64,000 nucleotides of DNA from Salisediminibacterium halotolerans (lineage in GTDB: Bacteria; Bacillota; Bacilli; Bacillales; Salisediminibacteriaceae): contig NZ_RKQQ01000001.1 in NCBI RefSeq assembly GCF_003814815.1, positions 584,176 through 648,175 on the forward strand. The letters are read 5' to 3'. The notes below the pieces were generated by a model. It was not told where the DNA came from and did no database searches. It was given only the letters and a program-made list of their open reading frames with translations. Of this stretch, positions 43,075 through 53,115 are shown piece after piece (positions within the stretch are counted from its first letter, which is position 1; every line of letters starts with the position of its first letter). Both the position numbers and the translations under genes were made by a program.

Positions 43075-44988
43075 TTAATTTGATGCCGGTGTTTCGGTTT
43101 CCGGCTCGGAAGTCCGCTGTAAATTTCCCTGCTCTAAATAGACAAGCAGAACAGAGATATCCGACGGGTTCACACCGGAAACACGCGATGCCTGTGCCAC
43201 CGACAACGGCCGTACTTCCGACAGTTTTTGCCGCGCTTCATAAGCGATACCGTTGATTTGCATATAATCTAAATTCTCGGGGATTTTTTTGTTTTCCATA
43301 TTTTTAAGCTTATCAACTTGTTCCATCTGTTTGGCGATATAACCTTCGTATTTTACTGTAATTTCAACTTGCTCGGCAACTTCAGGAGCAAGAGTTTTTG
43401 GCGGCGGCGTCAGCTGCGCAATATGCTCATAACTGATTTCCGGGCGTTTGAGTATCACATCAGCCGCAAGCGCTTCTTTCATTTGTGCGGTACCCGCATC
43501 GGCCATCACTTGATTTACTGTTTCGTCCGGTTTTATCACCGCTTTTCGCAGCCGTTGCACTTCAGCATCAATTTCTTTTTCTTTGTTCTTAAACCGTTCG
43601 TAACGATCGTTTGAAATTAAGCCGGCCTGATAGCCCTTTTCCAGTAAGCGGAAATCAGCGTTGTCATGACGGAGAAGCAGCCGGTATTCGGCTCTTGATG
43701 TCAACAGCCGGTAAGGCTCATTCGTGCCTTTTGTTACAAGGTCGTCAATCAGCACACCGATATAAGCTTCCGAGCGGTCAAGAATAAGCGGATCGCGGTT
43801 TTGCGCCGCAAGCGCCGCATTGATTCCGGCCATGATCCCTTGGCCGGCCGCCTCTTCATAACCGCTTGTACCGTTAATTTGTCCGGCTGTAAACAGCCCT
43901 GATATTTTCTTTGTTTCTAGTGACGGCCACAGCTGTGTCGGCACGATCGCGTCGTATTCAATCGCATAGCCCGGACGCATCATCCGCACATTCTCCAGGC
44001 CGGGAACACTTTTTAAGATCCGGTGCTGGACATCTTCCGGAAGGCTCGTGGACAGCCCCTGCACATAAACTTCCTTCGTGCTTCTGCCTTCCGGTTCAAG
44101 AAAGATTTGATGGCGCGGTTTGTCGTGAAAACGGACAATTTTATCCTCGATCGACGGACAATAACGCGGGCCGGTACCTTCAACCATCCCGGAATACATC
44201 GGCGAACGCTGTAAATTATCGTTAATGAGACTGTGCGTTTCTTCGTTTGTATACGTCAGCCAGCACGGCAGCTGATCGGTAATATACTCCGTTGTTTCAA
44301 AGGAAAAAGCGCGCGCAACATCATCGCCGGGCTGTTTTTCCGTTTTTGAGTAATCGATTGAATTTCCGTTTACGCGCGGAGGTGTCCCGGTTTTGAAGCG
44401 TTCCATTTCAAAGCCCATCTCCTGCAGCCGGTAAGACAAATTGACCGACGGCTGCATATTATTCGGACCGCTCTCATAAGACAGTTCGCCGAGAATAACT
44501 TTGCCGCGCAAATACGTTCCGGTCGTAATGACGACTGTTTCAGCGTAATACTTGGCACCGGTTTGCGTGATTACCCCCCGGACTGCACCGTTTTCAACAA
44601 TTAAATCTTCAACCATCCCTTGGCGTAAGATCAGGTTTTCGGTATCTTCAATCGTTTCTTTCATTTCCTGCTGGTACGTAAATTTATCAGCTTGTGCCCG
44701 CAACGCCCGGACTGCAGGACCTTTGCCGGTATTGAGCATCCGCATTTGGATGTGCGTCTTATCAATATTGCGAGCCATTTCTCCGCCGAGCGCATCGATT
44801 TCCCGTACAACAATGCCTTTAGCCGGTCCGCCGACTGAAGGGTTGCACGGCATAAAAGCAACCGCGTCCAAGTTCAAAGTCAGCATCAGTGTATCCGCAC
44901 CCATCCGCGCTGAAGCGAGTCCCGCTTCTACACCAGCGTGCCCCGCTCCGACGACGATGACATCAAATTCTCCTCCGTGATAACTCAC
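43075..44988 (-). CDS. mnmG: tRNA uridine-34 modification enzyme MnmG (GidA)
   Basis: 637 residues. FAD-binding [17 protein letters not shown] at the N-terminus, [22 protein letters not shown], and [20 protein letters not shown]. With MnmE it makes the carboxymethylaminomethyl group on wobble U34 of certain tRNAs. GTG start with GGAGG site. Confidence 0.97.
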   Translation of the reverse strand: MSYHGGEFDVIVVGAGHAGVEAGLASARMGADTLMLTLNLDAVAFMPCNPSVGGPAKGIVVREIDALGGEMARNIDKTHIQMRMLNTGKGPAVRALRAQADKFTYQQEMKETIEDTENLILRQGMVEDLIVENGAVRGVITQTGAKYYAETVVITTGTYLRGKVILGELSYESGPNNMQPSVNLSYRLQEMGFEMERFKTGTPPRVNGNSIDYSKTEKQPGDDVARAFSFETTEYITDQLPCWLTYTNEETHSLINDNLQRSPMYSGMVEGTGPRYCPSIEDKIVRFHDKPRHQIFLEPEGRSTKEVYVQGLSTSLPEDVQHRILKSVPGLENVRMMRPGYAIEYDAIVPTQLWPSLETKKISGLFTAGQINGTSGYEEAAGQGIMAGINAALAAQNRDPLILDRSEAYIGVLIDDLVTKGTNEPYRLLTSRAEYRLLLRHDNADFRLLEKGYQAGLISNDRYERFKNKEKEIDAEVQRLRKAVIKPDETVNQVMADAGTAQMKEALAADVILKRPEISYEHIAQLTPPPKTLAPEVAEQVEITVKYEGYIAKQMEQVDKLKNMENKKIPENLDYMQINGIAYEARQKLSEVRPLSVAQASRVSGVNPSDISVLLVYLEQGNLQRTSEPETETPASN

Positions 44989-45029
44989 AGTATTTCCTCC
45001 TTTATATTATACAGCAACATGTCCGTTTT

Positions 45030-46406
45030 CTATTTACCTAAACAAAACTGTGCAAACAATTGATCAATTAAACTTTCATTCACTTGGTCGCCAATCACTT
45101 CGCCGAGAAGCTCCCAAGCTTTCGTAATATCAATTTGCACCATATCAACAGGCATACCCTCTTCGGCAGCTGTCATCGCTTCATCGACAGCTTTTTTCGC
45201 ATCGGTTAACAGCGCGATATGCCGGGAATTCGATACATACGACATATCGCCTGTCTCTAAATCACCTTCAAAAAAAAGTCCCCGGATCGCTTCTTCCAGT
45301 TCATCGACACCGCGGTCTTCCAAAAGCGATGTTGTCACAACCGGACGATCGCCGGCAATTTCTTTCACACGTGCGAGATCAATCCGGTCTTCTAAATCAT
45401 TCTTGTTCACGATGATGATCGCATCGTGTCCTTCTGTCAAACGGAACAGTTCTTGATCTTCTTCTGTGAGCGGCTCATTTTGATTGACGACTACCAGCAC
45501 AAGCTCGCCTTCGCCGACGAGTTTACGCGATCGTTCAACGCCGATCCGTTCAACCTTGTCTTCGGTTTCGCGAATACCCGCCGTATCTAAAAGACGCAGC
45601 GGCACGCCGCGAACGTTGACGTATTCTTCAACGACATCTCGGGTTGTCCCCGGAATATCTGTCACAATTGCTTTATTTTCATGAACGAGACTGTTTAACA
45701 ATGACGATTTTCCGACGTTCGGACGCCCGATAATTACCGTTGACAGACCTTCGCGTAAAATTTTGCCCTGATGCGCTGTTCTGAGGAGTCGGTCAATATC
45801 TTCCCGAACCGCTCCCCCTTTTGTTCTCAGCACTTCCAGTGTCATCTCTTCCGCGTCAAATTCCGGGTAATCGATATTCACTTCAACATGCGCGACCGTT
45901 TCCAACAGTTCTTGACGAAGCCGCTGAATACGCTCAGCCAGCTTGCCTTCCACTTGATTCATCGCGACATTCATCGCCCGTTCTGTTTTCGCCTGGATTA
46001 AATCCATCACGCCTTCCGCCTGAGACAAATCAATCCGGCCGTTTAAAAACGCGCGCTTCGTGAATTCGCCCGGTTCAGCCAATCTCGCGCCATTATTTAA
46101 CACGAGCTGAAGCACCCGGTTCACGGAGGTAATCCCGCCGTGACAATTAATTTCAACCATGTCTTCCTTCGTATATGTTTTTGGTCCGCGCAATACCGAA
46201 ACCATCACTTCTTCAACCGTTTCATTAACATCCGGATCAATCAAATGACCGTAATTAATCGTATGGGTTGAGGCCTGTGCCAATGGATGCTTTCCTTTAT
46301 ACAGTTTATCCGCAATCGGCAGCGAATCTCCTCCTGAGAGACGGACAATTCCGATCGCCCCTTCTCCCATCGGTGTTGAGATTGCTGCAATCGTATCAAA
46401 ATCCAC
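45030..46406 (-). CDS. mnmE: tRNA modification GTPase MnmE (TrmE)
   Basis: 458 residues. Folate-binding N-terminal domain ([20 protein letters not shown]), helical domain, and inserted G domain with [30 protein letters not shown] and NKND. The C-terminal FCLGK carries the catalytic cysteine. It pairs with MnmG. GTG start behind GAGGTGAGG. In Bacilli it normally neighbours jag; here the gbsA-gbsR-SBP block lies between. Confidence 0.97.
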   Translation of the reverse strand: MDFDTIAAISTPMGEGAIGIVRLSGGDSLPIADKLYKGKHPLAQASTHTINYGHLIDPDVNETVEEVMVSVLRGPKTYTKEDMVEINCHGGITSVNRVLQLVLNNGARLAEPGEFTKRAFLNGRIDLSQAEGVMDLIQAKTERAMNVAMNQVEGKLAERIQRLRQELLETVAHVEVNIDYPEFDAEEMTLEVLRTKGGAVREDIDRLLRTAHQGKILREGLSTVIIGRPNVGKSSLLNSLVHENKAIVTDIPGTTRDVVEEYVNVRGVPLRLLDTAGIRETEDKVERIGVERSRKLVGEGELVLVVVNQNEPLTEEDQELFRLTEGHDAIIIVNKNDLEDRIDLARVKEIAGDRPVVTTSLLEDRGVDELEEAIRGLFFEGDLETGDMSYVSNSRHIALLTDAKKAVDEAMTAAEEGMPVDMVQIDITKAWELLGEVIGDQVNESLIDQLFAQFCLGK

Positions 46407-46441
46407 GTCAGCCTCACCTCGTTATTTTATAGAAATCTGAT

Positions 46442-46579
46442 TTATCCACAAACCATGTTCTGTGACTCCAACTCGAGAGAATATCATATTCATGAGTGAT
46501 TATAAAGTATAGCCGGATAAATTGCACGAATTACTTATGCACATGTGGATAACGTCAAAATACTCCTGAATAATCCACA
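46442..46579. promoter_or_regulatory. DnaA boxes upstream of mnmE
   Basis: Perfect boxes TTATCCACA at 46442-46450 and TGTGGATAA at 46544-46552, with a one-mismatch box TAATCCACA at 46571-46579. They fill the 215-base gap between gbsA and mnmE. Confidence 0.55.
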
Positions 46580-46612
46580 AAAAAACTGCATCCGGTTTTT
46601 TCCGGATGCAGC
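46580..46612 (-). terminator. Intrinsic terminator of gbsA
   Basis: Perfect 10-bp arms CTGCATCCGG/CCGGATGCAG with an A6 loop, followed by TTTTTT on the minus strand. Confidence 0.9.
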
Positions 46613-46621
46613 AGATCAGAA

Positions 46622-48094
46622 CTATTTGAACCAGCCGATCGGTTCAGGATTCGTGTTGCGGTAAATATGCTTTGTTTCCGTGTATTCTTCCAATCCTTGC
46701 CGTCCAAGCTCGCGCCCGATGCCGGATTGCTTATAACCGCCCCACGGCGCCTGAGCAAAATAAGGATGGAAATCATTGATCCACACCGTGCCCATGCGCA
46801 GTTTCGCCGACACGTATTCCGCTTTCGCGATGTCCGTTGTAAATACACCGCCGGATAATCCATAAACGGAATCATTCGCAATCGCTGCGGCTTCATCGGC
46901 CGTCTTGAACGTTTCTACTGTTAATACCGGGCCGAATACTTCTTCTTGAACAATTCTCATCTCCGAGCGGCACTCGGTAAAGATTGTCGGAAGATAGAAA
47001 AAGCCGTCTTGAAGTTCAGGGTTTGCCGGCCGTTCGCCGCCGGTTACCAATTTGGCGCCTTCTTGTTTGCCGATTTCGACGTAACCTTCGACTTTTTCCC
47101 GGTGATCTTTCGAAATCAGCGGACCGCACATCGTCTCTTCAGCAAAACCGCTGCCCAACTTCATTCTTTCTGCGCGTTTGACAAGCTCCGCGACAAACTC
47201 ATCATGAATGCTTTCTTCAACAATAAGCCGGGCTCCCGCCGAGCAAATCTGACCGCCGTGGAAAAAGACAGCATTCATCGCTTGATCGACTGCCGTTTCA
47301 AAATCGGCATCGGCAAATACGATGTTCGGATTTTTCCCGCCAAGTTCGAGCGCCAATTTCTTAATATTTAAGCTCGCACCGTGCATCACTCGTCTGCCGG
47401 TTTCGATCCCGCCTGTAAAGGAAATTAAATCGACTTGATGACTTTCAGACAGCTCTGCGCCGACATTATGGCCGGGACCGAGCACCAAGTTGGCGACGCC
47501 TTTAGGGACACCAGCTTCTTCCATTAATTCGAAAACTTTCACCGAAGTAAGCGGTGTAATCTCGCTCGGCTTCAAAATCAGCGTGTTTCCCGCCGCTAAT
47601 GCCGGAGCAAGTTTCCAGGCAGCTTGCAAAAGCGGATAATTCCACGGCGTAATTTGGCCGCAGACACCGACCGGTTCACGGACAACTTTGCTTTGTGAAT
47701 CCGGAATCGGCGATGCGATGATCTCACCTTCTTCTTTATCGGCAAGGCCGGCAAAGTATAAGAAAACATTTGCGATATCGTCCATATCTGCTTCGCTTTC
47801 TGTCAACGTTTTGCCGGTATCCAGTGTCTCAAGTTCAGCCAGTTCAGCTTTGTCGCGGCGAATTAACCGCCCGATTTCATAAACGATTTCTCCGCGCTCA
47901 TTCGCTGGCGTTGCTGCCCAAGATCCTTCATCAAATGTTTCCCTTGCAGCTTGAATCGCTTTTTTGGCATCCTGCTCATTTCCTTCAGCAGCCTGCGCAA
48001 TCACTTCCTGATTATATGGATTGATAATTTCCCGGGTTTCATTTGTACCGGCATCCACCCATTGACCGTTGATGTACATCTTTAATTGTTTCAC
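46622..48094 (-). CDS. gbsA: Betaine aldehyde dehydrogenase (GbsA type)
   Basis: 490 residues, NAD(P)-dependent aldehyde dehydrogenase. ITPWNYPLLQAAWK, FTGGIETGRRV, catalytic Glu250 (LELGGKNP) and nucleophile Cys284 (GGQICSAGAR). High similarity in motifs to B. subtilis GbsA, which oxidises glycine betaine aldehyde to the osmoprotectant glycine betaine. GTG start with AAAGGAGG. It is divergent from the GbsR-type regulator. The choline-oxidising partner gene gbsB is not adjacent. Confidence 0.93.
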   Translation of the reverse strand: MKQLKMYINGQWVDAGTNETREIINPYNQEVIAQAAEGNEQDAKKAIQAARETFDEGSWAATPANERGEIVYEIGRLIRRDKAELAELETLDTGKTLTESEADMDDIANVFLYFAGLADKEEGEIIASPIPDSQSKVVREPVGVCGQITPWNYPLLQAAWKLAPALAAGNTLILKPSEITPLTSVKVFELMEEAGVPKGVANLVLGPGHNVGAELSESHQVDLISFTGGIETGRRVMHGASLNIKKLALELGGKNPNIVFADADFETAVDQAMNAVFFHGGQICSAGARLIVEESIHDEFVAELVKRAERMKLGSGFAEETMCGPLISKDHREKVEGYVEIGKQEGAKLVTGGERPANPELQDGFFYLPTIFTECRSEMRIVQEEVFGPVLTVETFKTADEAAAIANDSVYGLSGGVFTTDIAKAEYVSAKLRMGTVWINDFHPYFAQAPWGGYKQSGIGRELGRQGLEEYTETKHIYRNTNPEPIGWFK

Positions 48095-48174
48095 CGAACT
48101 CCTCCTTTATCGTCACGATAACCGATTTGTTGAATGTTTTGTTAAGAAAATATTTTACGATTTTAACAACTATT

Positions 48175-48203
48175 AATGTATCACCGCCTTACAAACTTGT
48201 AAA
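48175..48203 (-). promoter_or_regulatory. gbsA promoter with overlapping inverted repeat
   Basis: The minus strand reads TTTACA (48203-48198), 17-base spacer, TACATT (48180-48175). A perfect palindrome TTACAA-AC-TTGTAA (48189-48202) overlaps the -35, a natural position for repression by GbsR. Confidence 0.6.
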
Positions 48204-48287
48204 TATTAATTTTGTTAAAAATTTTTTATAAAAACTTTCCAAACTTGATACGACAGCATTTGTGACGATTTTTAAAATTTTTTCGGG

Positions 48288-48315
48288 TTTACAAATTCAA
48301 ATTTATTAGTAATAT
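48288..48315 (+). promoter_or_regulatory. Candidate gbsR promoter
   Basis: TTTACA, 16-base spacer, TAATAT, about 55 bases upstream of gbsR. The TTTACAAATT string resembles a half-site of the gbsA operator. Confidence 0.4.
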
Positions 48316-48370
48316 AAGTAACGTGAACAAATCAATGAACTCTTTGAATAAATGAAAGGAGGTAGCAGGC

Positions 48371-48958
48371 GTGGCCGAATTTCTGGACGAAGACGCCAAA
48401 CAGTCGATCGACAATGCAAAAGATCTTGTCGTGGACTCTCTCGCCGAAACAATGGATTTGTACGGGGTAACCCGCAGTGCGGGAACGCTTTACGGAACAA
48501 TGTATTTCGAAGGCGATATGACACTGGATGAAATGCGCGATCAGCTCGGCATGAGCAAGCCGAGTATGAGTACAGGCGTTAAAAAACTTCAAGATTTTAA
48601 TGTCGTTAAAAAAACGTTTCGCAAGGGGCAGCGTAAACACACGTATGTAGCCGAGCGGGATTTCTTCCGGTTCTTTGCTAATTTTTTCAGCTATAAATGG
48701 GAACGCGAAGTCGATATGAATTTAGAAGCGATCCGTACTGCGCAAAACCAGCTGGCTGATATTATCGCCTCGGAGAACCTTTCCGCTGAAGTTATTCAAG
48801 AAGCCCAGGAAACATACGATATTCTTGAACAGTCTAAACCGTATTACTACTGGCTGCAGCGGTTGGCTGCAATGGTAAAAAGCGGTGAAATCTTCGATAT
48901 TATCCCGTTTTATCCTATGAATGAAGAAGAAGACTACGGTACAGGAGAACAGCGCTGA
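48371..48958 (+). CDS. gbsR: GbsR-type choline-responsive repressor
   Basis: 195 residues, MarR-like winged helix of the GbsR/OpcR family. N-terminal LVVDSLAETMDLYGVTRSAG and HTH TLDEMRDQLGMSKPSMSTGV match GbsR, followed by a C-terminal effector/dimer domain with the aromatic SKPYYYWLQRLAAMV. GTG start behind AAAGGAGG at 8 bases. B. subtilis GbsR senses choline and represses gbsAB and opuB; divergent placement from gbsA here suggests the same role. Confidence 0.92.
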   Translation: MAEFLDEDAKQSIDNAKDLVVDSLAETMDLYGVTRSAGTLYGTMYFEGDMTLDEMRDQLGMSKPSMSTGVKKLQDFNVVKKTFRKGQRKHTYVAERDFFRFFANFFSYKWEREVDMNLEAIRTAQNQLADIIASENLSAEVIQEAQETYDILEQSKPYYYWLQRLAAMVKSGEIFDIIPFYPMNEEEDYGTGEQR

Positions 48959-49084
48959 AAAGCTGCTGACTGTTTCGGCGCTATATACGCTTTCTGGTTG
49001 TGAATACACAATCCGACGGGCGTATACCAAGTTCAAAATTCGGAATATTGCGAAACTCTCATTATATACAGGAGGACTTATGTT

Positions 49085-50011
49085 ATGAAGAAAACTTTGT
49101 TTTACACCCTTTCACTCAGTGCATTGGTACTGACAGCCTGCGGAAACGCAGACGGAGAAAATAACGGCAATGATAACAATAACAACTTGAACGACAACAA
49201 CAATAACAACAACGAGGATACTGCGGGATACGATCCGGACGGAGAAGAAATTGAGTTAACGTACGTTGCTTGGGAATCTGAACTGGCATCGACAAATGTA
49301 ATCGGCCAAGTGCTGGAAGAAGCAGGATACGATGTGGAACTGACCGTCGTTGAACAATCGCCAATGTGGTCAAGTGTTGCCAACCAGGAAGCTGACGGCT
49401 TTGTCGGCGGATGGCTTCCTTCTGACATGCAAGCAGAGTACGATGAATACGGCGACGACATTGTCGATCTCGGTCCGAACCTTGAAGGGAACCGTACCGG
49501 CCTTGCCGTACCGGATTACATGGACATCGAAAGCATTGATGAACTCTCTTCCGATGTTGTCGATGAAATCATCGGCATCGACGCCGGTGCCGGCATTATG
49601 ATGTCAACCGAAGAAGTCGTGGATGTTTACGACCTCGATATCGATGTCACACCAAGCTCAGATTCAGCGATGACGGCTGCGCTTGACTCTGCGATCAACA
49701 GTGAAGAACCTGTCGTCGTTACGGCTTGGCAGCCGCACTGGAAATTTAATGCGTATGACATCCGCTTTTTAGAAGACCCGGAAGAAGTGTATGCCGCAGA
49801 GGAAGAAATTCGCACGATTGTACGCGAGGGATTAGAAGAGGATCACCCTGTAGCTTATCAAATTCTTGATAACTTCTACTGGGATCAAGAAGACATGAAT
49901 GAAATTATGCTTGCAGTTGCAGAAGATGAAGAAGAAATTGAAGATGCAGCCGCTGACTGGATCGAAGAAAACCGCGATATGGTTGACGAGTGGCTGGACG
50001 TTGAAGAATAA
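49085..50011 (+). CDS. Glycine-betaine-type ABC substrate-binding lipoprotein
   Basis: 308 residues. Signal peptide with lipobox LTAC (Cys19), an Asn/Asp-rich low-complexity linker (20-45), then an OpuAC-type binding domain: ELTYVAWESELASTNVIGQV, QSPMWSSVANQEADGFVGGW and VTAWQPHWKFNAYDIRFLED, with tryptophans placed like those caging quaternary ammonium groups. No permease or ATPase gene is adjacent, so it is an orphan that must join a transporter encoded elsewhere. 126 bases after gbsR; a TTGTG-AATA-CACAA repeat (48998-49011) lies in the gap. Confidence 0.9.
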   Translation: MKKTLFYTLSLSALVLTACGNADGENNGNDNNNNLNDNNNNNNEDTAGYDPDGEEIELTYVAWESELASTNVIGQVLEEAGYDVELTVVEQSPMWSSVANQEADGFVGGWLPSDMQAEYDEYGDDIVDLGPNLEGNRTGLAVPDYMDIESIDELSSDVVDEIIGIDAGAGIMMSTEEVVDVYDLDIDVTPSSDSAMTAALDSAINSEEPVVVTAWQPHWKFNAYDIRFLEDPEEVYAAEEEIRTIVREGLEEDHPVAYQILDNFYWDQEDMNEIMLAVAEDEEEIEDAAADWIEENRDMVDEWLDVEE

Positions 50012-50030
50012 AATAACACCGACCTAAACA

Positions 50031-50062
50031 AAGCGGACCGTTCACAATGAACGGTCCGCTTC
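50031..50062 (+). terminator. Terminator between convergent SBP gene and jag
   Basis: The hairpin AGCGGACCGTTCA/TGAACGGTCCGCT (perfect 13-bp arms) lies between the convergent stops. Its T-tract is poor on the plus strand, so it may act in either direction. Confidence 0.65.
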
Positions 50063-50119
50063 AGATTGTCCCAGCTTCTTTTTTATTCGTTTGCAGTTTA
50101 CAGCATGCAAACCAGCCGG

Positions 50120-50737
50120 TTATTTCGGGACGACAACGATACGGCGATAAGGTTCTTGTCCTTCGGAATACGTGGACACCTCATCGATATTTTGCAAAAC
50201 GGTATGAATGACTTTGCGCTCATGCGAACTCATCGGCTCTAAGCGCACTTCCCGCTTCGTCCGCACCGCTTTCTCGCTGATACGCCGCGCCAGCGTTTCC
50301 AGCGCTTCCTTGCGGCGTTCCCGGTAACCTTCTGCATCTAAATATATGCGAATATAATTATCTGCATAGCGGTTGGCAACCAAGTTGACTAAATACTGCA
50401 ATGAATCAAGTGTTTGTCCCCGTTTACCGATTAAAACACCGATATCCGCACCGGAAATATTAAAATACGTCCCGTCTGCCCGCTCTTCTTGATCGACACT
50501 CGCTTGAACCCCCATCTTATCGATTGTATCGCGCAAAAACAAAAGCGCTTCTTTTTGCGGATCAGGTTTCAAGCGCATTTCAACAAGAGCAGATTTTCCG
50601 CCGAAAAGACCGAAAATCGCCTTTTGCGGTTCTTCCAGTACATCGTATTCAACATTTCCCTGTTCGGCTTCAAGCTTTTCAAGTCCTGACTGAATCGCTT
50701 CATCTACGGTTTTACCAGATACGGTTACTTTTTTCAC
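50120..50737 (-). CDS. jag: RNA-binding protein Jag/KhpB (SpoIIIJ-associated)
   Basis: 205 residues. Jag N-terminal domain (KKVTVSGKTVDEAIQSGL), KH domain with LIGKRGQTLDSLQYLVNLV, and R3H domain with LEPMSSHERKVIHTVLQ. It binds RNA and affects cell elongation. The GTG start overlaps the yidC stop (GTGA), so translation is coupled. Confidence 0.96.
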   Translation of the reverse strand: MKKVTVSGKTVDEAIQSGLEKLEAEQGNVEYDVLEEPQKAIFGLFGGKSALVEMRLKPDPQKEALLFLRDTIDKMGVQASVDQEERADGTYFNISGADIGVLIGKRGQTLDSLQYLVNLVANRYADNYIRIYLDAEGYRERRKEALETLARRISEKAVRTKREVRLEPMSSHERKVIHTVLQNIDEVSTYSEGQEPYRRIVVVPK

Positions 50738-51585
50738 TTGTTCTTCGCTCCCCCCGTTTTAAGCTGATTCGAAGACTGTTTCCCCTTTTTCTCTTTAGCT
50801 TCATTTTTTTTCTGCTCATTCGTTTTGCCTACATTCGGACCGGTAATAAATTGTGTCTGCACAATCATAAAGAGGTTACCGATCACCCAGTAAAGAGCGA
50901 GTGCAGCAGGGAAAATCGAAGCAAACACCATAATCATTACCGGCATAATATACAGAAGCATGCGCATCTGCGGATTGTCTTGCACCATCATCATCCGCTG
51001 CTGTAAAAATGTTGTTGCACCGGCAATCAACGGCAAAATAAAGTAAGGGTCGCTGCTGCCGAGTTCAAACCACAAAAAGGTTTGACCGGTCGCTGCAGCA
51101 TCGCCGACAATCTCAGGATTTATTTGCGGTGTGCGGATAATCGCGTGATATAAAGCGATCAAAATCGGCATTTGGATTAAAATCGGGAAACACCCGGCGA
51201 GCGGATTGACTTTGTGTTCTTGGAACAACGCCATCATTTCCTGCTGCAATTTTTGCTGTGTCTGCTGATCTTTCGCGCTGTATTTTTCACGCAGTTCCGT
51301 CATTTGCGGCTGCAAAGCCTGCATTGCTTTCGTACTCTTCGTCTGCTTAATCATCAGCGGTAAAATCAAAATACGAAGTAAAATCGTCACAAAGATAATC
51401 GCTACCCCGTAACTTCCGTTCGCAATTTCCGCAATATTAGTCAAAAGCCATGACAGCGGATAGACAAAAAACGGATCCCATATTCCATCGGTCCCTTCCG
51501 TAATCGGCTGGTCAATATTAAAACACCCGGTCATCAATAAGACCATTCCGATCATGGAGGAGAACAATAACATTCGTTTAACCAC
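50734..51585 (-). CDS. yidC: Membrane protein insertase YidC1 (SpoIIIJ)
   Basis: 283 residues. Lipoprotein signal with lipobox MTGC (Cys21) and five membrane segments including GVAIIFVTILLRILILPLMI with the hydrophilic-groove arginine, and the cytosolic KEKYSAKDQQ-type coiled hairpin (LREKYSAKDQQTQQKLQQEM). It inserts membrane proteins. GTG start behind AGGGGG. Upstream of jag as in all Bacilli. Confidence 0.96.
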   Translation of the reverse strand: MVKRMLLFSSMIGMVLLMTGCFNIDQPITEGTDGIWDPFFVYPLSWLLTNIAEIANGSYGVAIIFVTILLRILILPLMIKQTKSTKAMQALQPQMTELREKYSAKDQQTQQKLQQEMMALFQEHKVNPLAGCFPILIQMPILIALYHAIIRTPQINPEIVGDAAATGQTFLWFELGSSDPYFILPLIAGATTFLQQRMMMVQDNPQMRMLLYIMPVMIMVFASIFPAALALYWVIGNLFMIVQTQFITGPNVGKTNEQKKNEAKEKKGKQSSNQLKTGGAKNK

Positions 51586-51665
51586 TTGCAGTTCCCCCTA
51601 TCTTTCTTTAACAAAATTATCATCAACTTACGCCCTTAATATTATGGGAGTAACCGAATCTGCAC

Positions 51666-51905
51666 TTATCCGTTCTCTTTTCCGCGCTCCTTCTTTTCCG
51701 GAACCGGATCGAAACCGCCTGGATGAAACGGATGACATTTGACGATCCGTTTTACCGTCAGCCAGCTGCCTTTTAAAGCGCCAAACCGTTCATACACTTC
51801 GATGCTGTATTGGCTGCACGTCGGATAAAATCGGCATCGCGGCGGAGTGAAACGCGAAATATAACGCTGATAAAACCGGATTGCTCCGATAAACAAACGT
51901 TTCAT
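51666..51905 (-). CDS. yidD: Membrane protein insertion efficiency factor YidD
   Basis: 79 residues. [24 protein letters not shown] and [13 protein letters not shown] are the invariant YidD motifs. It assists YidC. It lies between rnpA and yidC, the conserved place. Confidence 0.95.
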   Translation of the reverse strand: MKRLFIGAIRFYQRYISRFTPPRCRFYPTCSQYSIEVYERFGALKGSWLTVKRIVKCHPFHPGGFDPVPEKKERGKENG

Positions 51906-51921
51906 TATAAACCTCTTTCAA

Positions 51922-52281
51922 TCATTTTCTTTTCGGCGGCCTTTTATTGAACAGTCTCGCTACGTTTAACACGTGCGTCAATGACTTTTTGATTTCATGA
52001 AAGTCCATCGTACTGACCGGTTTACGGGCAATAATGACAACATCCGTCTCTTTCTTGATGTTTGGAGCTAATTGCGAAAGCGCTTCTTTCATGCGCCGTT
52101 TAATCAGATTGCGGGTCACAGCATGCCCCATTTTCTTGCTGACGGATAATCCGAAGCGAGGATGCGGCTGTTCGGGCTTTTCCAAAAAATAAACAACAAA
52201 TTGCCGGTTCGCAACTGATTTGCCGTGCTTAAAAACGCGCTGAAATTCTTGATTTTTTTTTAAACGGTACGATTTATTCAT
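51922..52281 (-). CDS. rnpA: Ribonuclease P protein component
   Basis: 119 residues from ATG at 52281 (MNKSYRLKKNQEF). A GTG three codons earlier would sit on the GAGGTG site itself. FKHGKSVANRQFVVYFLEK and RFGLSVSKKMGHAVTRNLIKRRMKEAL carry the RNR box. It binds the RNase P RNA to mature tRNA 5' ends. Confidence 0.96.
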   Translation of the reverse strand: MNKSYRLKKNQEFQRVFKHGKSVANRQFVVYFLEKPEQPHPRFGLSVSKKMGHAVTRNLIKRRMKEALSQLAPNIKKETDVVIIARKPVSTMDFHEIKKSLTHVLNVARLFNKRPPKRK

Positions 52282-52494
52282 GACCGGCACCTCACTCCGA
52301 CCATATAACGGTCAGTCCATTCTACATTATAAAGAAAAATTCATTTTCACGCTATCATTTCTCTTGATTTGAACCACGATTTTCGATTGTTGTCACGAAA
52401 TTGAGAAATTTCTCCTCGTAACACAAAGAAAACCAGATCTGCTGTCACAGTGACTGCCGCATTGACCTGGTTCATCCATCACGCTTCGTTACAA

Positions 52495-52528
52495 AGTAAA
52501 GAGGATCACTGAGCAAACAGTGATCCCG
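52495..52528 (-). terminator. Hairpin after rpmH, terminator or attenuator
   Basis: The minus strand reads GGATCACTG-TTTGCT-CAGTGATCC followed by TCTTTACTTT. A second hairpin (AACCAG...CTGGTT then TTCTTT) lies at about 52430-52475. They separate rpmH from rnpA and probably adjust the ratio of the two products. In the rest of the 240-base gap I see only a TATAAT (about 52334) that may be an rnpA -10. Confidence 0.55.
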
Positions 52529-52529
52529 T

Positions 52530-52667
52530 TTACGCTGATAATACTTTTCTTCCTTTACGGCGGCGGCGCTGAAGCACCTGACGTCCGTTTTTAGTTGCCA
52601 TTCGCGCACGGAAACCGTGGACTTTTTTACGTTTACGGTTGTTCGGCTGGAAAGTTGCTTTACTCAT
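52530..52667 (-). CDS. rpmH: 50S ribosomal protein L34
   Basis: 45 residues from ATG at 52667 behind [26 protein letters not shown] and [12 protein letters not shown] are diagnostic. Confidence 0.97.
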   Translation of the reverse strand: MSKATFQPNNRKRKKVHGFRARMATKNGRQVLQRRRRKGRKVLSA

Positions 52668-52754
52668 TTTATGACACCTCCTGGAGTATAGTTCATTTAC
52701 ATCGAATACCTTTTCCATTTTTAGAAAAAGGAACGTTATAAGACATTCCTGTAA

Positions 52755-52783
52755 ATTATAAAAACTTCTGTCGTATGTGTCAA
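52755..52783 (-). promoter_or_regulatory. Consensus sigma-A promoter of rpmH
   Basis: The minus strand reads TTGACA, 17-base spacer, TATAAT: a perfect consensus promoter about 88 bases before rpmH. Confidence 0.88.
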
Positions 52784-52839
52784 GGTTCTTTTACCGCTGA
52801 ACGTCGTTATCTTTCTTTGATTGTTGCTTCTTTTCTTCC

Positions 52840-53115
52840 TGTGGACAAATTCACGTCCTTTTTCTTCTCTCTGCACATCGTTATTCACATGTTTTGCACA
52901 CGATCTAGTGCTGTGGATAAAATTTAAACACAAGCTGTTGAATGTTGTGGATAAGTTCACAGACCCTTTGCTTCTTCCTTTTATATTTGATATTATGTTG
53001 TTGTTTTTCCGGTGGAAAACATATGCTAGAATATAAACATATCCACAGCTGTGAACAATGTTGTGGATATGTTTTGCACACCTCTGTATGGATTTACCCA
53101 CATAGCTGTGGATAA
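52840..53115. other. oriC, DnaA-box array upstream of dnaA (incA/incB-like)
   Basis: Perfect boxes TGTGGATAA at 52912, 52946 and 53107. One-mismatch boxes at 52840 (TGTGGACAA), 52881 (TTATTCACA), 53039 (ATATCCACA), 53062 (TGTGGATAT) and 53094 (TTACCCACA). This is the upstream half of a bipartite Bacillus origin. The 624-base gap between rpmH and dnaA otherwise holds the rpmH promoter and a candidate dnaA -10 TATAAT at 53139. Confidence 0.92.
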
